Source: Coniella vitis (Eukaryota; Ascomycota; Sordariomycetes; Diaporthales; Schizoparmaceae). Taken from it: 64,000 bases of DNA. Below the pieces are notes generated by a model. It had not been told where the DNA came from. It worked only from the letters and a program-made list of their open reading frames with translations, and did no database searches. Below are positions 23,432 through 33,600 of the stretch, in pieces. A program made the position numbers and the translations under genes. The stretch is from positions 1 to 64,000 of the forward strand of contig WUJK01000008.1 of the NCBI GenBank assembly GCA_011317545.1, read 5' to 3'. Positions within the stretch are counted from its first letter, which is position 1; every line of letters begins with the position of its first letter.

Positions 23432-23503
23432 AGAACCACTAGGATTTGAACCTAGGACCTCCCACTCAGAAAGCAGACGCTCTAACCACTGAGCCATGGC
23501 ACT
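23432..23503 (-). tRNA. Antisense tRNA-Arg(UCU)-like gene, best preserved (E7)
   Basis: 72 nt on the strand opposite pol. Acceptor AGTGCCA/TGGTTCT has one mismatch. The D-arm is GCTC/GAGC and the anticodon stem is TCTGC/GTGGG with wobbles. The loop is TTTCTGA (anticodon UCU). The T-arm CTAGG/CCTAG is perfect, with loop TTCAAAT. The A box (TGGCTCAGTGG) and B box (GGTTCAAATCC) are intact, and a TTTT lies about 27 nt downstream, so Pol III transcription is conceivable. It lies just after the chromodomain stop region and before the antisense ORF. A solitary tRNA gene inside a retroelement at this conserved place argues for capture, not chance. Aminoacylation is unproven. Confidence 0.75.
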
Positions 23504-23559
23504 GAGAACCGGGACAACTGGACCATTCTGCCCAAAGGAAAACAGACACCATTATAAAC

Positions 23560-24140
23560 CTTCAAAAGGAATAGGTGGATACGCACCTTGGCAAAAGCCG
23601 AAAACTCAGGAACCCCCAACACCAAGGTCCACAGCAGACCAATCGACCGCCTCATATTCCCGAAGCAGAGACTCAGGAAACTCCGCAGGCAAAGGACCAA
23701 TAGGCTCGAGAACCGCAGCCTCCTTTCCAGCCTCTTCCCGCTCCACGCGCTCCAGCTCCTCCACAGAATCAAGACCGCGGCGGACCGCACGCATTATCTT
23801 CTCAAACTATATACGCTTCTACTTACGTAACCTTTCAACCTCCGCAGCCGTATCCCGTAATCTACTCTTAGCAGACTCTAACTAATCCTTAAGCTGTTAG
23901 TATTAAACCCTAATATAACGAATCTCCGCAGCAGATAACCCTTATATATTATACCTCGAATAACCTATACGAACGCACTCGGTATACCGAGATAAATCTT
24001 CTATCGAAACTTAGCACGAAATAATTCCGCAACCTTTATAGTAAGAATAAGAAGGTATAGTTATAGCGTTTTAAAGAATAATAGATAAGAGAGAATCCTT
24101 TTAACGAGTTTTCTCGGAACGAGATTTTTAAGAATAACTT
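23560..24140 (-). pseudogene. E7 antisense ORF (Cys-type motif plus coiled coil)
   Basis: Reads against pol. The N-terminal part (about 23800-24130) is RIP-mutated but shows the Cys-spaced block (YTECVRIGYSR-type). The C-terminal part is open and unmutated: MRAVRRGLDSVEELERVERE, EAGKEAAV, then GPLPAEFPESLLREYEAVDW and an acidic end. The open piece 23606-23794 begins with Met and may be mistaken for a small gene; the longer frame shows it is the tail of a conserved antisense protein. Predicted coiled coil; the role (silencing suppressor, packaging or regulator) is unknown. Confidence 0.65.
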
Positions 24141-24261
24141 TTATTAATTCTTAACGATATAACGAATTAGGAAGGCATAACCCAAAGTAAGAATATTAGG
24201 CAGGATTACTTACGGAAATAGGATAAGTCTTTAAAGATAAAGACCGTTAGAAGGGAGATAA

Positions 24262-24722
24262 TATTATAACCCAGGCTTATATAGGTTATAGGAATAGGCT
24301 AATATAATATAGCTATAGCGAATCGGAACCGAACGGGCCGATATAGATCTCTTATATAATTAGGAAAGGAACTACGGTATAATAAGGAACTAACTAATTA
24401 GAAAGGATAGCTCCGGATAGAAGCTATCTAGAACTATCCGGATAGCGAAGGATAGATACTATCTAATACTATCTAGTATTAATAGGGAAATAACGGAAGG
24501 ATATAAGGATAATGGATTTCCTAGCTATTAGATAGTTTTCCTTATAGTCTTTAGTTATAAATCTAAGTATTATTTTATATAATAGGGTAATCCCTCTTAA
24601 TTACTTATAATACTTAATATTACTCGATAATATACGAAGACTTAAAGGTAATACTTCCCTACCTACTAATATATAACTTATAGATACTACTAGAATCCGG
24701 GATTTAGGTAAGAATTATTATA
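24262..24722 (+). repeat. LTR shared by E7 (3') and E3 (5')
   Basis: Starts TATTATAACCC right after a polypurine tract and ends ATTATTATA. It is followed at 24723 by TTTTTATAACTCTTATTTAGG, which matches the leader after the E5 5' LTR at 60520. One LTR therefore serves both neighbours, with no target duplication between them. Confidence 0.85.
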
Positions 24723-24747
24723 TTTTTATAACTCTTATTTAGGATAA
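24723..24747 (+). other. Primer-binding region of E3
   Basis: The leader after the 5' LTR reads TTTTTATAACTCTTATTTAG. No TGG-type tRNA-complementary start is visible. The less mutated versions contain CACAACT or TACAACT, complementary to AGTTGTAAA inside the LTR, consistent with self-priming. Confidence 0.5.
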
Positions 24748-24759
24748 CCTATATATACC

Positions 24760-25033
24760 TCTTAGGTAATATTAAATATAGTAGTAATAGTACCCTCTAC
24801 TTTTATTCCCTCCGTTATCGGTAATACGCCTAATTAGGACGTAGCTTAGTAAGACCTAGTTATATAGAATTAGTACCTTAATTAAGCTTTCGAAGAAATT
24901 AAAGTAGAAGTCGCCCGACTTACTCTTATTAATTAGGGAAAGGCTTATAAGCTCGATAAGCTTAGACCCTATATAAGAGCTAAAGGAGTATTATAATCCT
25001 TCCTTACTTAGTATAAGGCTTATCTTAATTACT
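24760..25033 (+). pseudogene. gag: E3 gag, N-terminal part
   Basis: Frame text AFEEIKVEVARLTLIN, KAYKLDKLRPYIRAKGVL, FLT.YKAYLNYY, the beginning of a retrotransposon gag domain. The frame is interrupted by E2 at 25034-25038 (target site ATTAA) and resumes at 39834 with QFPKEEDKVI-type text. Confidence 0.75.
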
Positions 25034-25038
25034 ATTAA

Positions 25039-25198
25039 TATTATAGACCCGTACCAAGCACGCTTAGTACGTAGTTAGCTATATATAGATATATAGTAAC
25101 GGTCTAGTTATTAGTATATAACTCTCTCTTCTTTATAATTGGAATAATATATTATAGTACTTATTAGTAACTATTACTTATAGGTCCAGCCTATTATA
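25039..25198 (+). repeat. E2 5' LTR (160 bp)
   Basis: Begins TATTATAGACCCGTACCAAG and ends GGTCCAGCCTATTATA. It aligns end to end with 39669-39828. The terminal TA where TG is expected fits RIP. Confidence 0.9.
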
Positions 25199-25399
25199 TT
25201 TCCAACTATTAATACCTCCCTTACTATAAATAGCCCTAAACTTATAGGTAATAGAACCTAATTACGGGATAGTACTAGCGGGGGCTATTAGCCCTCCCGA
25301 ACCTATAACTAGGGATAATACCGTTTACTATTAACTCGCTAAACTCCGTATATATTAACTTAGTCTTGGTATATAACTTACTAAGATTATACTACTTCT

Positions 25400-26450
25400 T
25401 ACTTTACTTACGGCTAGCTAATAGGATGTATTACCCTAGTAATTAGGCGGCTTACCGATTATACCCCCTAGTAATATATTAACGCTCTCGACGAACTTAG
25501 GCGCGCCTATAGCGCTCCCGATATAGAGGAAGCCCTTACCTATACCGGCACTATATAATAATATAAGGGACGCCTAATATATATAGCGGACCTTAATAAA
25601 GCTTAAGCTTATACTAGACTAGGAGTTTATTAAACCGCTTATCGCTTATTAGTATTATATATATATATAGCTTAGCCCTAATATCTAGCGGATAGTTATA
25701 GCCTTCTATTAGTCTAAACGGTCTTTAGATTAAGATATAAAGGCCTTCCTAGACTACCTAGCTAGATATTATACGAACCCTTATAAGAAGGATAATACGA
25801 TATAAGACCTAGCGATAATACGTATAAGAGATAGGGAACTCTTCTCTTATTTTATTATATGCTTCGAGAAGATTATAATAGCAGCCGGAGGCCTAAACTA
25901 GGACGATAATATTAGGGTTAGCTTTCTACGATAATCTCTTTCTTATTATATCCGCGATAAAGCTATTAGCCGGGGAGTTAGTTTAACGGATTATATTAGC
26001 GCTTAGGATTCCTATTATATAATTGCCTAAGACTTAGAGTTATAGGATATAGAGAGGAAGACTCGAGGATAATAAAAACCCCTAGCTACTGCTTAGGGGG
26101 AGGATATTCCGATAACGGGAATTAATATAATACGATCTATAGATTAGAAACTATTAATAGGCCTTAGGGCGGGTTTAATATAGCGCTATATAGTATAGGT
26201 ATTATAGGAAGTTTAGGTATATCGGAAGGAGTAAGGGGCGTATATATATTATAGTTCTTAGGATTACGCTATTTATAGCTACTCCTTAAGGCCTATAAAG
26301 CAGCTTATAATAATAAATATAGCGCTAGTCGAGGCGGATATAGCGCCCGAGGACGCTATTATAGCGTCGGGAAACGTATAGCGCCTAAGTAGAGTCTCGC
26401 TTAGGTATAGGGAATAGGCAGATATTATTATAACCGCCCGTTATATAATA
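25400..26450 (+). pseudogene. gag: E2 gag relic
   Basis: Frame text ALALRRT, then AFLDYLARYYTNPYKKDNTI, RIRDRELFSYFI, SYYIRDKAISRGVSLTDYI: a helical capsid-type gag pattern. No CCHC knuckle could be recognised, perhaps because Cys codons were mutated to Tyr. Followed directly by the protease region. Confidence 0.6.
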
Positions 26451-26489
26451 ATAGAGAGATATAAATAAGAATAGATAAACCTTTACTCT

Positions 26490-29228
26490 ATATTCCTACC
26501 TTCTTTAATAGGTTTATCTTTATAAATATATTAATAGATAATAGGTATAGCTATTATATTATTATAAGCCCTAAGATTATAAATCGGCTAAGGATAATTT
26601 ATATTAGAGTACCCCTTAAATTATTTAAGATAGTTATAAGGATAGCTTAGGGTATTATTATCTCTAAGATTGCTTTCGCGGATATAGATATTAATAATTA
26701 GGTAATAAGGATTAGGTTTTATATAATTCCGGGCCTAAGTTATAAGATAATTTTAGGTTTACCTTAACTTTATTACTAAGGGGTTAAGGTAAATAGGGCG
26801 TAATCCTAAATTATAATCGGGGCGGTAAATAGGATAATAGTTTAAGTATTCTTATTATAATCGATACGGGTTTAGGTTATAGTATTATTATTCCTTCCCG
26901 ATTCGCTTTAGTAGTAGGGCTAGTATTAGTATAGGGAGGAATATAATAAGGTCTTCTTTTCAAACCTCTACGAGATTATTATTATCCTTACCGGCTATAT
27001 ATAAGAGAAGCCTATAAAGGGGCTGCTATAGCTCCCTTCTAAATTCGTAGAGTTTTAGGATCTATTCGATAAAGAAAAGTCCGCTATCTTGCCTTTATAT
27101 AAGGGTAGCTATAACTATTATATTCGGCTAAGATCGGGTATAAATAAGGAACCCGCCGAGCTCTTATAAGGCCCTTTCTATAATATACTATATAACTATT
27201 TAATCGAGCTACGGAGGTAGATTACGGAATTAATAGATTATAGCTAGGTCCGGGTAAGCTCTTCGTTAGCTATAGCGCTAGTCCTACTTATAAAGAAGGT
27301 AAATAGTAGTTAGCGCTTTTATATCGACTACCGGGCGCTAAACTATATTATAAAGGAGGACTAATACCCCCTTCTACTTATTAAAGAGATATTTCGTAGC
27401 CTTATAGGTACCCGGTAGTTTACTAAGTTAAATATAAGGGCTATATTCTATAAGATCTATATTATAAAGGGCTAAGAATATTTAATAGTATTTAAAATAT
27501 AGTTCGAGCTCTTTAAATAGCTTATAATACCTTTTAGTTTAATAGGCGCCCTTATAATATTCTAGCGGTTTATTAATAATACCTTATATAATATCTTAGA
27601 TAATTATATTATAGCCTATCTAGATAACCTACTAATATATTCCTCGGGGTTTAAGGAGGATTATATTATAAAGGTCTTAGAGGTTCTTCGCTGGTTATAG
27701 GATTTAAGCTTATTCTTAGATTTAAAGAAGTATAAGTTTATAATAACGGAGATTAAATACTTAGGATTTATTATTAAGGCTAGTAAAGGCGTCCGAGCCG
27801 ACCCCGAGAAGGTAATAGCGGTATACGATTAGGAAGCCCTACGGAAGGTTTTAGGGGTTTAAAGTTTCCTTAGGTTTATTAACTTCTACCGAACTTTTAT
27901 CGATAGGTTTACCGAAATTACCGAGCTATTAATCGAATTAATTCGAATAGGAGTCCTATTTATATAAATAGATATTCGTAATATAGCCTTTAAGCGGCTT
28001 AAGCGGGCTTTTATTATAATACCTATTCTAAGTTAATAAGATCCCGAGTAGGAGATAGTTATCGAGCCGGATTATTCTAAGTATTTACTTAATAGCTACT
28101 TCTTATAATTCGATAAGAAAGGGGTTTTATACCCTATTATATACTATTTAGCTCGCCTTATAATAGCGGAGTATAATTATACTATATATAATAAGGAATT
28201 ATTAGCTATAATCTCTTATCTTAAAACGTAGTTATCTAAGCTCTATAGTATATACTATCTGTTTATAATACTTACCGATTATAAGGGCTTAGAGTACTTT
28301 ATAATATTACGCCTAATCTCGGAGTAATAGGTATATTAGGCCGAACTTTTATCTCTTTTTCGGTTTTATTTTAAATACCGGCCGGGCCGGTTAGTTAATC
28401 GCCCCGATATACTCTCGAGGCGGGAGTAGGATATTATTAGGCCTACGAAGGAAATAGCTAGGGTTTTCCAGCCTATCTCTATTTTAAGGTTCTCGCCTCG
28501 GGTTAGGAGACGAGTAACCTATAACGCCTCTATATTACGCCCGTTTAAGGACTGCTCTAACTCCGATAATAAGGCGCCTTACCTATATATATCTTCCCGC
28601 TTAAGGTCTATTAGGGCTTTATATTATACTAAGGCTCGAGTAGTATTATATATCGTTATAGCCCTTTTGTTATCGGGAAGCGCGCTTTTTTATAACGAGA
28701 TATTCTAAGCTTTATAGAATAAGGCTATTAGATATAACTAGAACTATATAAAAAGATTAAAAGTAGTATAAGAAGGTATACGATAGTTCCTAATAAAGGC
28801 TAAGACTTATAAGCAAATTAGAGACTATAGTATTAATAACCGTAGTATCTTACTATATAGAGGATATATTTAGCTCCCGGAATAGGAACCTTTAATAATA
28901 GCTATACTCTAAAGGGTATATAACTCGCCCCTTAACGGGTACCCTAGTATTAGCGTAATATTCGCGATTCTACGCTATAACTATTATTAGTATAATATAT
29001 TCCGTAATATAAAGGCCTTTAATAGGGCCTATAGCGTTTACTACCGAATTAATTACTTAAAACGCCGCCGTTAGGGATTATTATAGCCCCTATTTATTCC
29101 TAATTGCTTTTAGAAATAAATCGCTATTATATAAGAAGGAGTATTTACGATTCCTTATAATTATTACTAACCGGCTTTCTAAGTATATATAGCTAGAGGC
29201 TATAACTTCTATATCGGTAAAAGCATAT
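26490..29228 (+). pseudogene. pol: E2 pol relic, PR to integrase N-terminal part
   Basis: Protease-like segment about 26490-26800 (FIFINILIDNR). RT about 27240-27660: YIDYRALNYIIKEDQYPLPL and a YLDNLLIYS box at 27607-27650 (second Asp mutated to Asn). RNase H about 28060-28440 with AEYNYTIYNKELLAI. Integrase begins about 28860 with the zinc-finger/core junction (LYRGYI..LPE). The frame is cut at 29228 by ED. Confidence 0.88.
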
Positions 29229-29689
29229 TGTAATGATCCTTGCCTGAATCCCTGATTCTGGAAGTACCTGTGAGTTGTATATTAGCAGGATGGGGAAGTA
29301 TTACCTTTAAGTCTTCGTACGTTGTCGAGCAATATTAAGTATCACAAGTAATCAAGAGGGGTTACCCTATTATATAAAATAATACTTAGATTTACAACTG
29401 AAGACTATAAGGAAACTATCTAATATTAAGCCGTAAACTCCTATCCTTATATCCTTCTGTTATAGTATAAGTCGATCCAGTCGATAGGCAACTCTATCGA
29501 CTCGTGGTATATAGGTCGACTGGGTCGATGAGCGACTCTGTCGACCATATAACCATTAGGACCCTAACCCTGATTATATTATCCGTAGGTCCTTATATAA
29601 GAGATCCTATCGGTCCGTTATAGTTCCGACTTCTAATACTATATTACGTTAGCCTATTCCTATAACCTATATAACCGTGGGTTATAATA
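29229..29689 (-). repeat. ED 3' LTR
   Basis: In + orientation it runs TGTAATGATCC to GGGTTATAATA. Its outer (left) end keeps TG and CA; its inner end is mutated. It includes a short inverted GTCGA-rich segment (about 29470-29550). Confidence 0.92.
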
Positions 29690-29702
29690 TTATCTCCCTT
29701 CT
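29690..29702 (-). other. ED polypurine tract
   Basis: TTATCTCCCTTCT on the + strand, the reverse complement of the AGAAGGGAGATAA tract of the sister elements, immediately next to the 3' LTR. Confidence 0.8.
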
Positions 29703-29814
29703 ATCGGTCTTTATCCCTAAAGACTGCAGTTGTTTCCGTAAGTAGTCCTACCTAATATTCTTACTTCGGATTATACTTTCCTAATTCGTTATATCGTCGT
29801 CTTTATATATTACA

Positions 29815-30470
29815 AAGCCTCGTTCGATAAATCCAAGGTCTGATTCTGCTAAATAGAAATCATCCTTATATTCAATTATTCTTTCGAACGCTTTCGAGAT
29901 ACGGCCTTATTCCTATTACGATTCTAAAGGTAAAACTTCTTATCAAGTTTCCCCTAGCGATTCTTCCCGTTGCGCTAAATATATACGTAATAAGCGCTCG
30001 CGATACGATGTTCTGGAGACGATAAACTCTTTAGATCTCTTATTTATTTCATCGTAATATTAGAGATTAGAGGACGAAATAGAGGAGTTAGAGGAGGAGC
30101 GTTATACTCTAGATACTAAAATTAATCGGATACGTTGTTAAAAGAAGATATAGCGGGAACGGATAGCGTATACTATTCGTCGCGGTTTATCGAATCTAGA
30201 GGATCTGGATCGTATAGAACGTAAGGAGGCAGAGAAGGAGCGTTTAGCCGCCGAGGCTAAATATCGTTCCGTAGAGCCGACCGTTCCTAAAGGCCTATTA
30301 CCTAAGGGTTTTATAACTACTGCGTTAGAAGATTTTAATTAGTCTAGGATTTCTCCGTTATCTCCGTCTAATTTTCTTATTAGTAATTTATAGGGTACTA
30401 GGGCTTTTAGTTCGTAACTTTAATTTCTTTAGAGTTACTACTAGTAGTCCTTAATAAGGGGTCTGGTTAT
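29815..30470 (+). pseudogene. ED antisense ORF relic
   Basis: Reads opposite to the ED pol. After a poorly preserved N-terminus come RLEDEIEELEEERYTLDTKI, then IRRGLSNLEDLDRIERKEAE and KERLAAEA, a clear charged coiled coil. A Pro/Leu tail follows (PKGLLPKGF). It is homologous in layout and wording to the E1 and E7 antisense ORFs. Stops are RIP-type. It lies between the tRNA-like gene and the 3' LTR. Confidence 0.7.
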
Positions 30471-30505
30471 TCCTATTAATAGCTATTATAGTTAAAGATA
30501 TAAGT

Positions 30506-30577
30506 AATCTTATAGCTTAGTAGTTAGAGTTCCTAGTTTCTTACTAGGAGGTCCGGGGTTCGATTTCCTATAGTACC
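30506..30577 (+). tRNA. Antisense tRNA-Arg(UCU)-like, decayed (ED)
   Basis: 72 nt: acceptor AATCTTA/TAGTACC (A-C mismatches at pairs 1 and 2), D-arm GCTT/GAGT, and a perfect anticodon stem CCTAG/CTAGG with loop TTTCTTA. The T-arm is CGGGG/TCCTA with loop TTCGATT. Mismatches are mostly RIP-explicable. Same position relative to the chromodomain and antisense ORF as in E4, E6 and E7. Confidence 0.7.
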
Positions 30578-30617
30578 TTCTCTATCTAAGGCTATAACAA
30601 CTTTTTGTTTTCGTATT

Positions 30618-33600
30618 CTTTAATAAGGTCTGGGTATACGTTCTTTGGTAGTTCCTAAGTGTTTTCCGAATTATCGTAATTTTTCTATTTGATAAGGTAT
30701 TGTTTTCCGCGTCCGCGTTTATATAAGTCGAGAATCTATTTAACTTCGTATTATGCTTATTCTAGTTCGATAATATCTATATTATACGAGAGTTCTACGT
30801 CTGCTAGTGCTAGTTCTAGGAGTAAAATATAGAAGACTGGGTATAAGCGTATATATAGGATTTCCAATTTATAGTTAACTGGTAAAATCTATCGTATAAT
30901 TTTATAAGGTCCGAGTTTTTTATAGTCGAGTTTATCGCTGGGTCTAGTGGTTTTAATATTTTTACGGTTAAGGTAGACTTTATCTCCCTTCTATAGGATT
31001 AGTCCCTTAATCCTTCTCTAATTAGCGTATTTCGTTATTCGTTCTTTAACGTCCTAAAGCATATATCGAGCATCTTCGTATAATTACTTAATTCTTCTAG
31101 CGTATTAGTCTGCCGTTTCTACGTTTCCACCTAGTAGTATTTCGTAGTATACCGTAGGGTTGCGTCTGTAGAGCAGGAAGAATAGTGATTTTCCTATACT
31201 TATCGTATCTATGCTATTATAGGCGAATTATACCGTAGGTAAGAGTTCGACCCAATTATCTTGTTCGTAGTTAACGTAGTATCGTAGATATTATTCTACA
31301 ATCTAGTTAGTACGTTCTATTTATCCGTCTATTTAAGGATAAAATGCCGTGGATATACGTTATATCGTTCCGAGGTATTTAATGAGAGAGATCTAGAATT
31401 TTAATGCAAATTTTCTATCTTTATCTAATATAATTTCCTAAGGTATTCCGTAGTTAGCGATAATAATACGGAGGAATATATATACGAGTTCTTCTACGGT
31501 ACTACTTTCTTTATATAATAGGAAGTATACGTACTTGCTTAGTCTGCAAACTACTACTAGGATGCTATCGTACTATACCTAAGTTAAGGGTTCTCGTAAG
31601 AGGGGTAGCTTAGTGATAAAGTCTAGACTAATAGATAACTAAACAGTCGTAGGTACTAGTAGAGGTTATAATAGTCCGTAAGGTTTATATCGTTCTATCT
31701 TATTCCGTTTATATATATTGTAGTTATTAACGATATCTATAACTCGTTTCTTAAGGTTTAGTAGATTCTAATAACGTTAGATCCTTTTATAGGTCGCTTT
31801 AATTCCTTAGTATCTATATGCTAGTACGCTGTAGATGCTTCTAATATAGTCGTTTTATTCCGATATTATTATACTATCGAGGTTAGGTATTTCTCCTTCG
31901 ATATATAGGGTTATATTAAGTTCTTTAGTAATAGATAGCATAGTAAGATTGCCGTCCGAATCTTCCTTAAAGATCGCTATAATATCTTAGTCTTTGCTAT
32001 TGCTATCCTTATAGTCTGACCGTCTGCTAAGAGCGTCTGTTCGTTCGTTTTCTTTACCTTTGCGGTAGATAATCTTAAAGTCGAATTCTAATAGAAATTC
32101 GTACTATCTAACTTATCGTTTATTAAGCTGCTTTATTAAGGTGAATACCTAAAGGTTCTTATAATCCGTATATATAAGAATTTGTTATTTTACGCCGATA
32201 AGGTAGTATCGCTATTCCCTAAAGGCTTCTACTATTGCTATAAGTTCTTAATCGGGCGTTCCGTAGTTAAGTTCTAGTCCGTTTAGCTTCTTACTAAAGT
32301 TGCTAACTATCCGTAGTCGTCCTTTATCGTCTCGTTATCCTAGTTATCCACCGAGTATATAATCTAATATATTTATCTCGATCTCGAAAACTTTATCTTA
32401 ATCTGCTTCGACTAGGATTAGTTCTAACGTAACTGCGTCCTTAATTATACTAAAGGCTTTCTATACCTATTCGTTCTAGTTAAAGGTAGTATCCTTTTTC
32501 GTAAGTTCTATAAGTAGTGCTATAATACTACTATAGTTCTTAATAAATTATCGGTAGAAGTTAGCATAGCCTAAGAAGGCTCTAACGTCCTTAACGTTCT
32601 AAGGTATAGGCTAATCCCTGACTGCCTATACTTTATCTTTCTGTATTCGTATATACCCTAGTATAATAGTATATCCGAGGTAGTTAACTTCCTGAGTATT
32701 CTAATTGTATTTAGTAGGTTCTACTAAAATTTTATTATCTTGGAGGATTTATAAGATTATCGTAACGTATTTCTAATATTCCTCGAATATCTTTAAGTAA
32801 ATAAGGATATCGTCTAGATAAGCGATTATAAAATAGTCGAGGTATTCGCGTAAGATAAAGTTTATTATCTCCTAGAATAATACTAGGGCGTTAGTAAGTC
32901 CGAATAGTATAATAAGATATTTAAAGTATCCGTAGCGTATTCTAAACGCTGTTTTCTATTCTTCTCCGGGTTTAATACGTATATATATATATCCTTCTTT
33001 AAGGTCGAGGGCTATAAACTATTAAGCTCCTCTAAGTCTATCTCTAAGTTCCTTAAAGAGAGGTAAGGGATACCGATTCTTAATAATAATATCGTTAAGT
33101 TATCGATAGTTAACGTATAGTCGTAGTTTGCCGTTTTTCTTTAGTATAAATAGGATTAGGTATCCTGCTAGTGAATAGGAGGGTCTGATATAGCCTTTCT
33201 TAAGATTTTCGTCGATATATTCTCTAAGTGCTTTAAGTTTATCCTTATCTAATCCGTAGATAGGAAAGAACTTTAGTTATTCTCCTTCTTTAAGTAGGAT
33301 CTCGTAGTCGTATAGGCCGTACTCTAGTAGGCCGTTATCGAATTTTCCTTAAAATAGTTTTATAAACTTCCGATACTCTTCTAGTATACCGGAGAGGTCT
33401 TTAAACGTATCTTCGTCTTATATAGTTGCTATTATAAGGAGATATCGTTATATATGCTTAGTTCCTTCTTGAACTTATCGCGATAATATATCCTGCTATC
33501 TATAGAATCCTATTATATCGTATCCTAATCTGCTATATCCCTTATTCTATTAGGTATTAACTATCGCTAGATCCTTCTCTATAAGCTATCGAGGTTTATC

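Larger units (their letters stand above)
19247..24261 (+). mobile_element. E7: gypsy chromodomain element, 5' truncated
   Basis: Starts within gag, with no 5' LTR. It contains protease, RT, RNase H, integrase and chromodomain in order, then the tRNA-like gene, the antisense ORF and a polypurine tract (24248-24261). Mutation is uneven: 19247 to about 19800 and about 23200-23800 are close to unmutated, and the remainder is RIP-decayed. Its pol is clearly diverged from that of E1/E3, so it is a separate subfamily. It runs into an LTR (24262-24722) that is directly followed by the 5' leader of E3. Confidence 0.88.

Noticed and set aside
23496..23885. 129-codon plus frame
   Set aside because: It is the mirror of the antisense coiled-coil ORF and overlaps the tRNA-like gene. 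It is not shared by other elements as a + frame.
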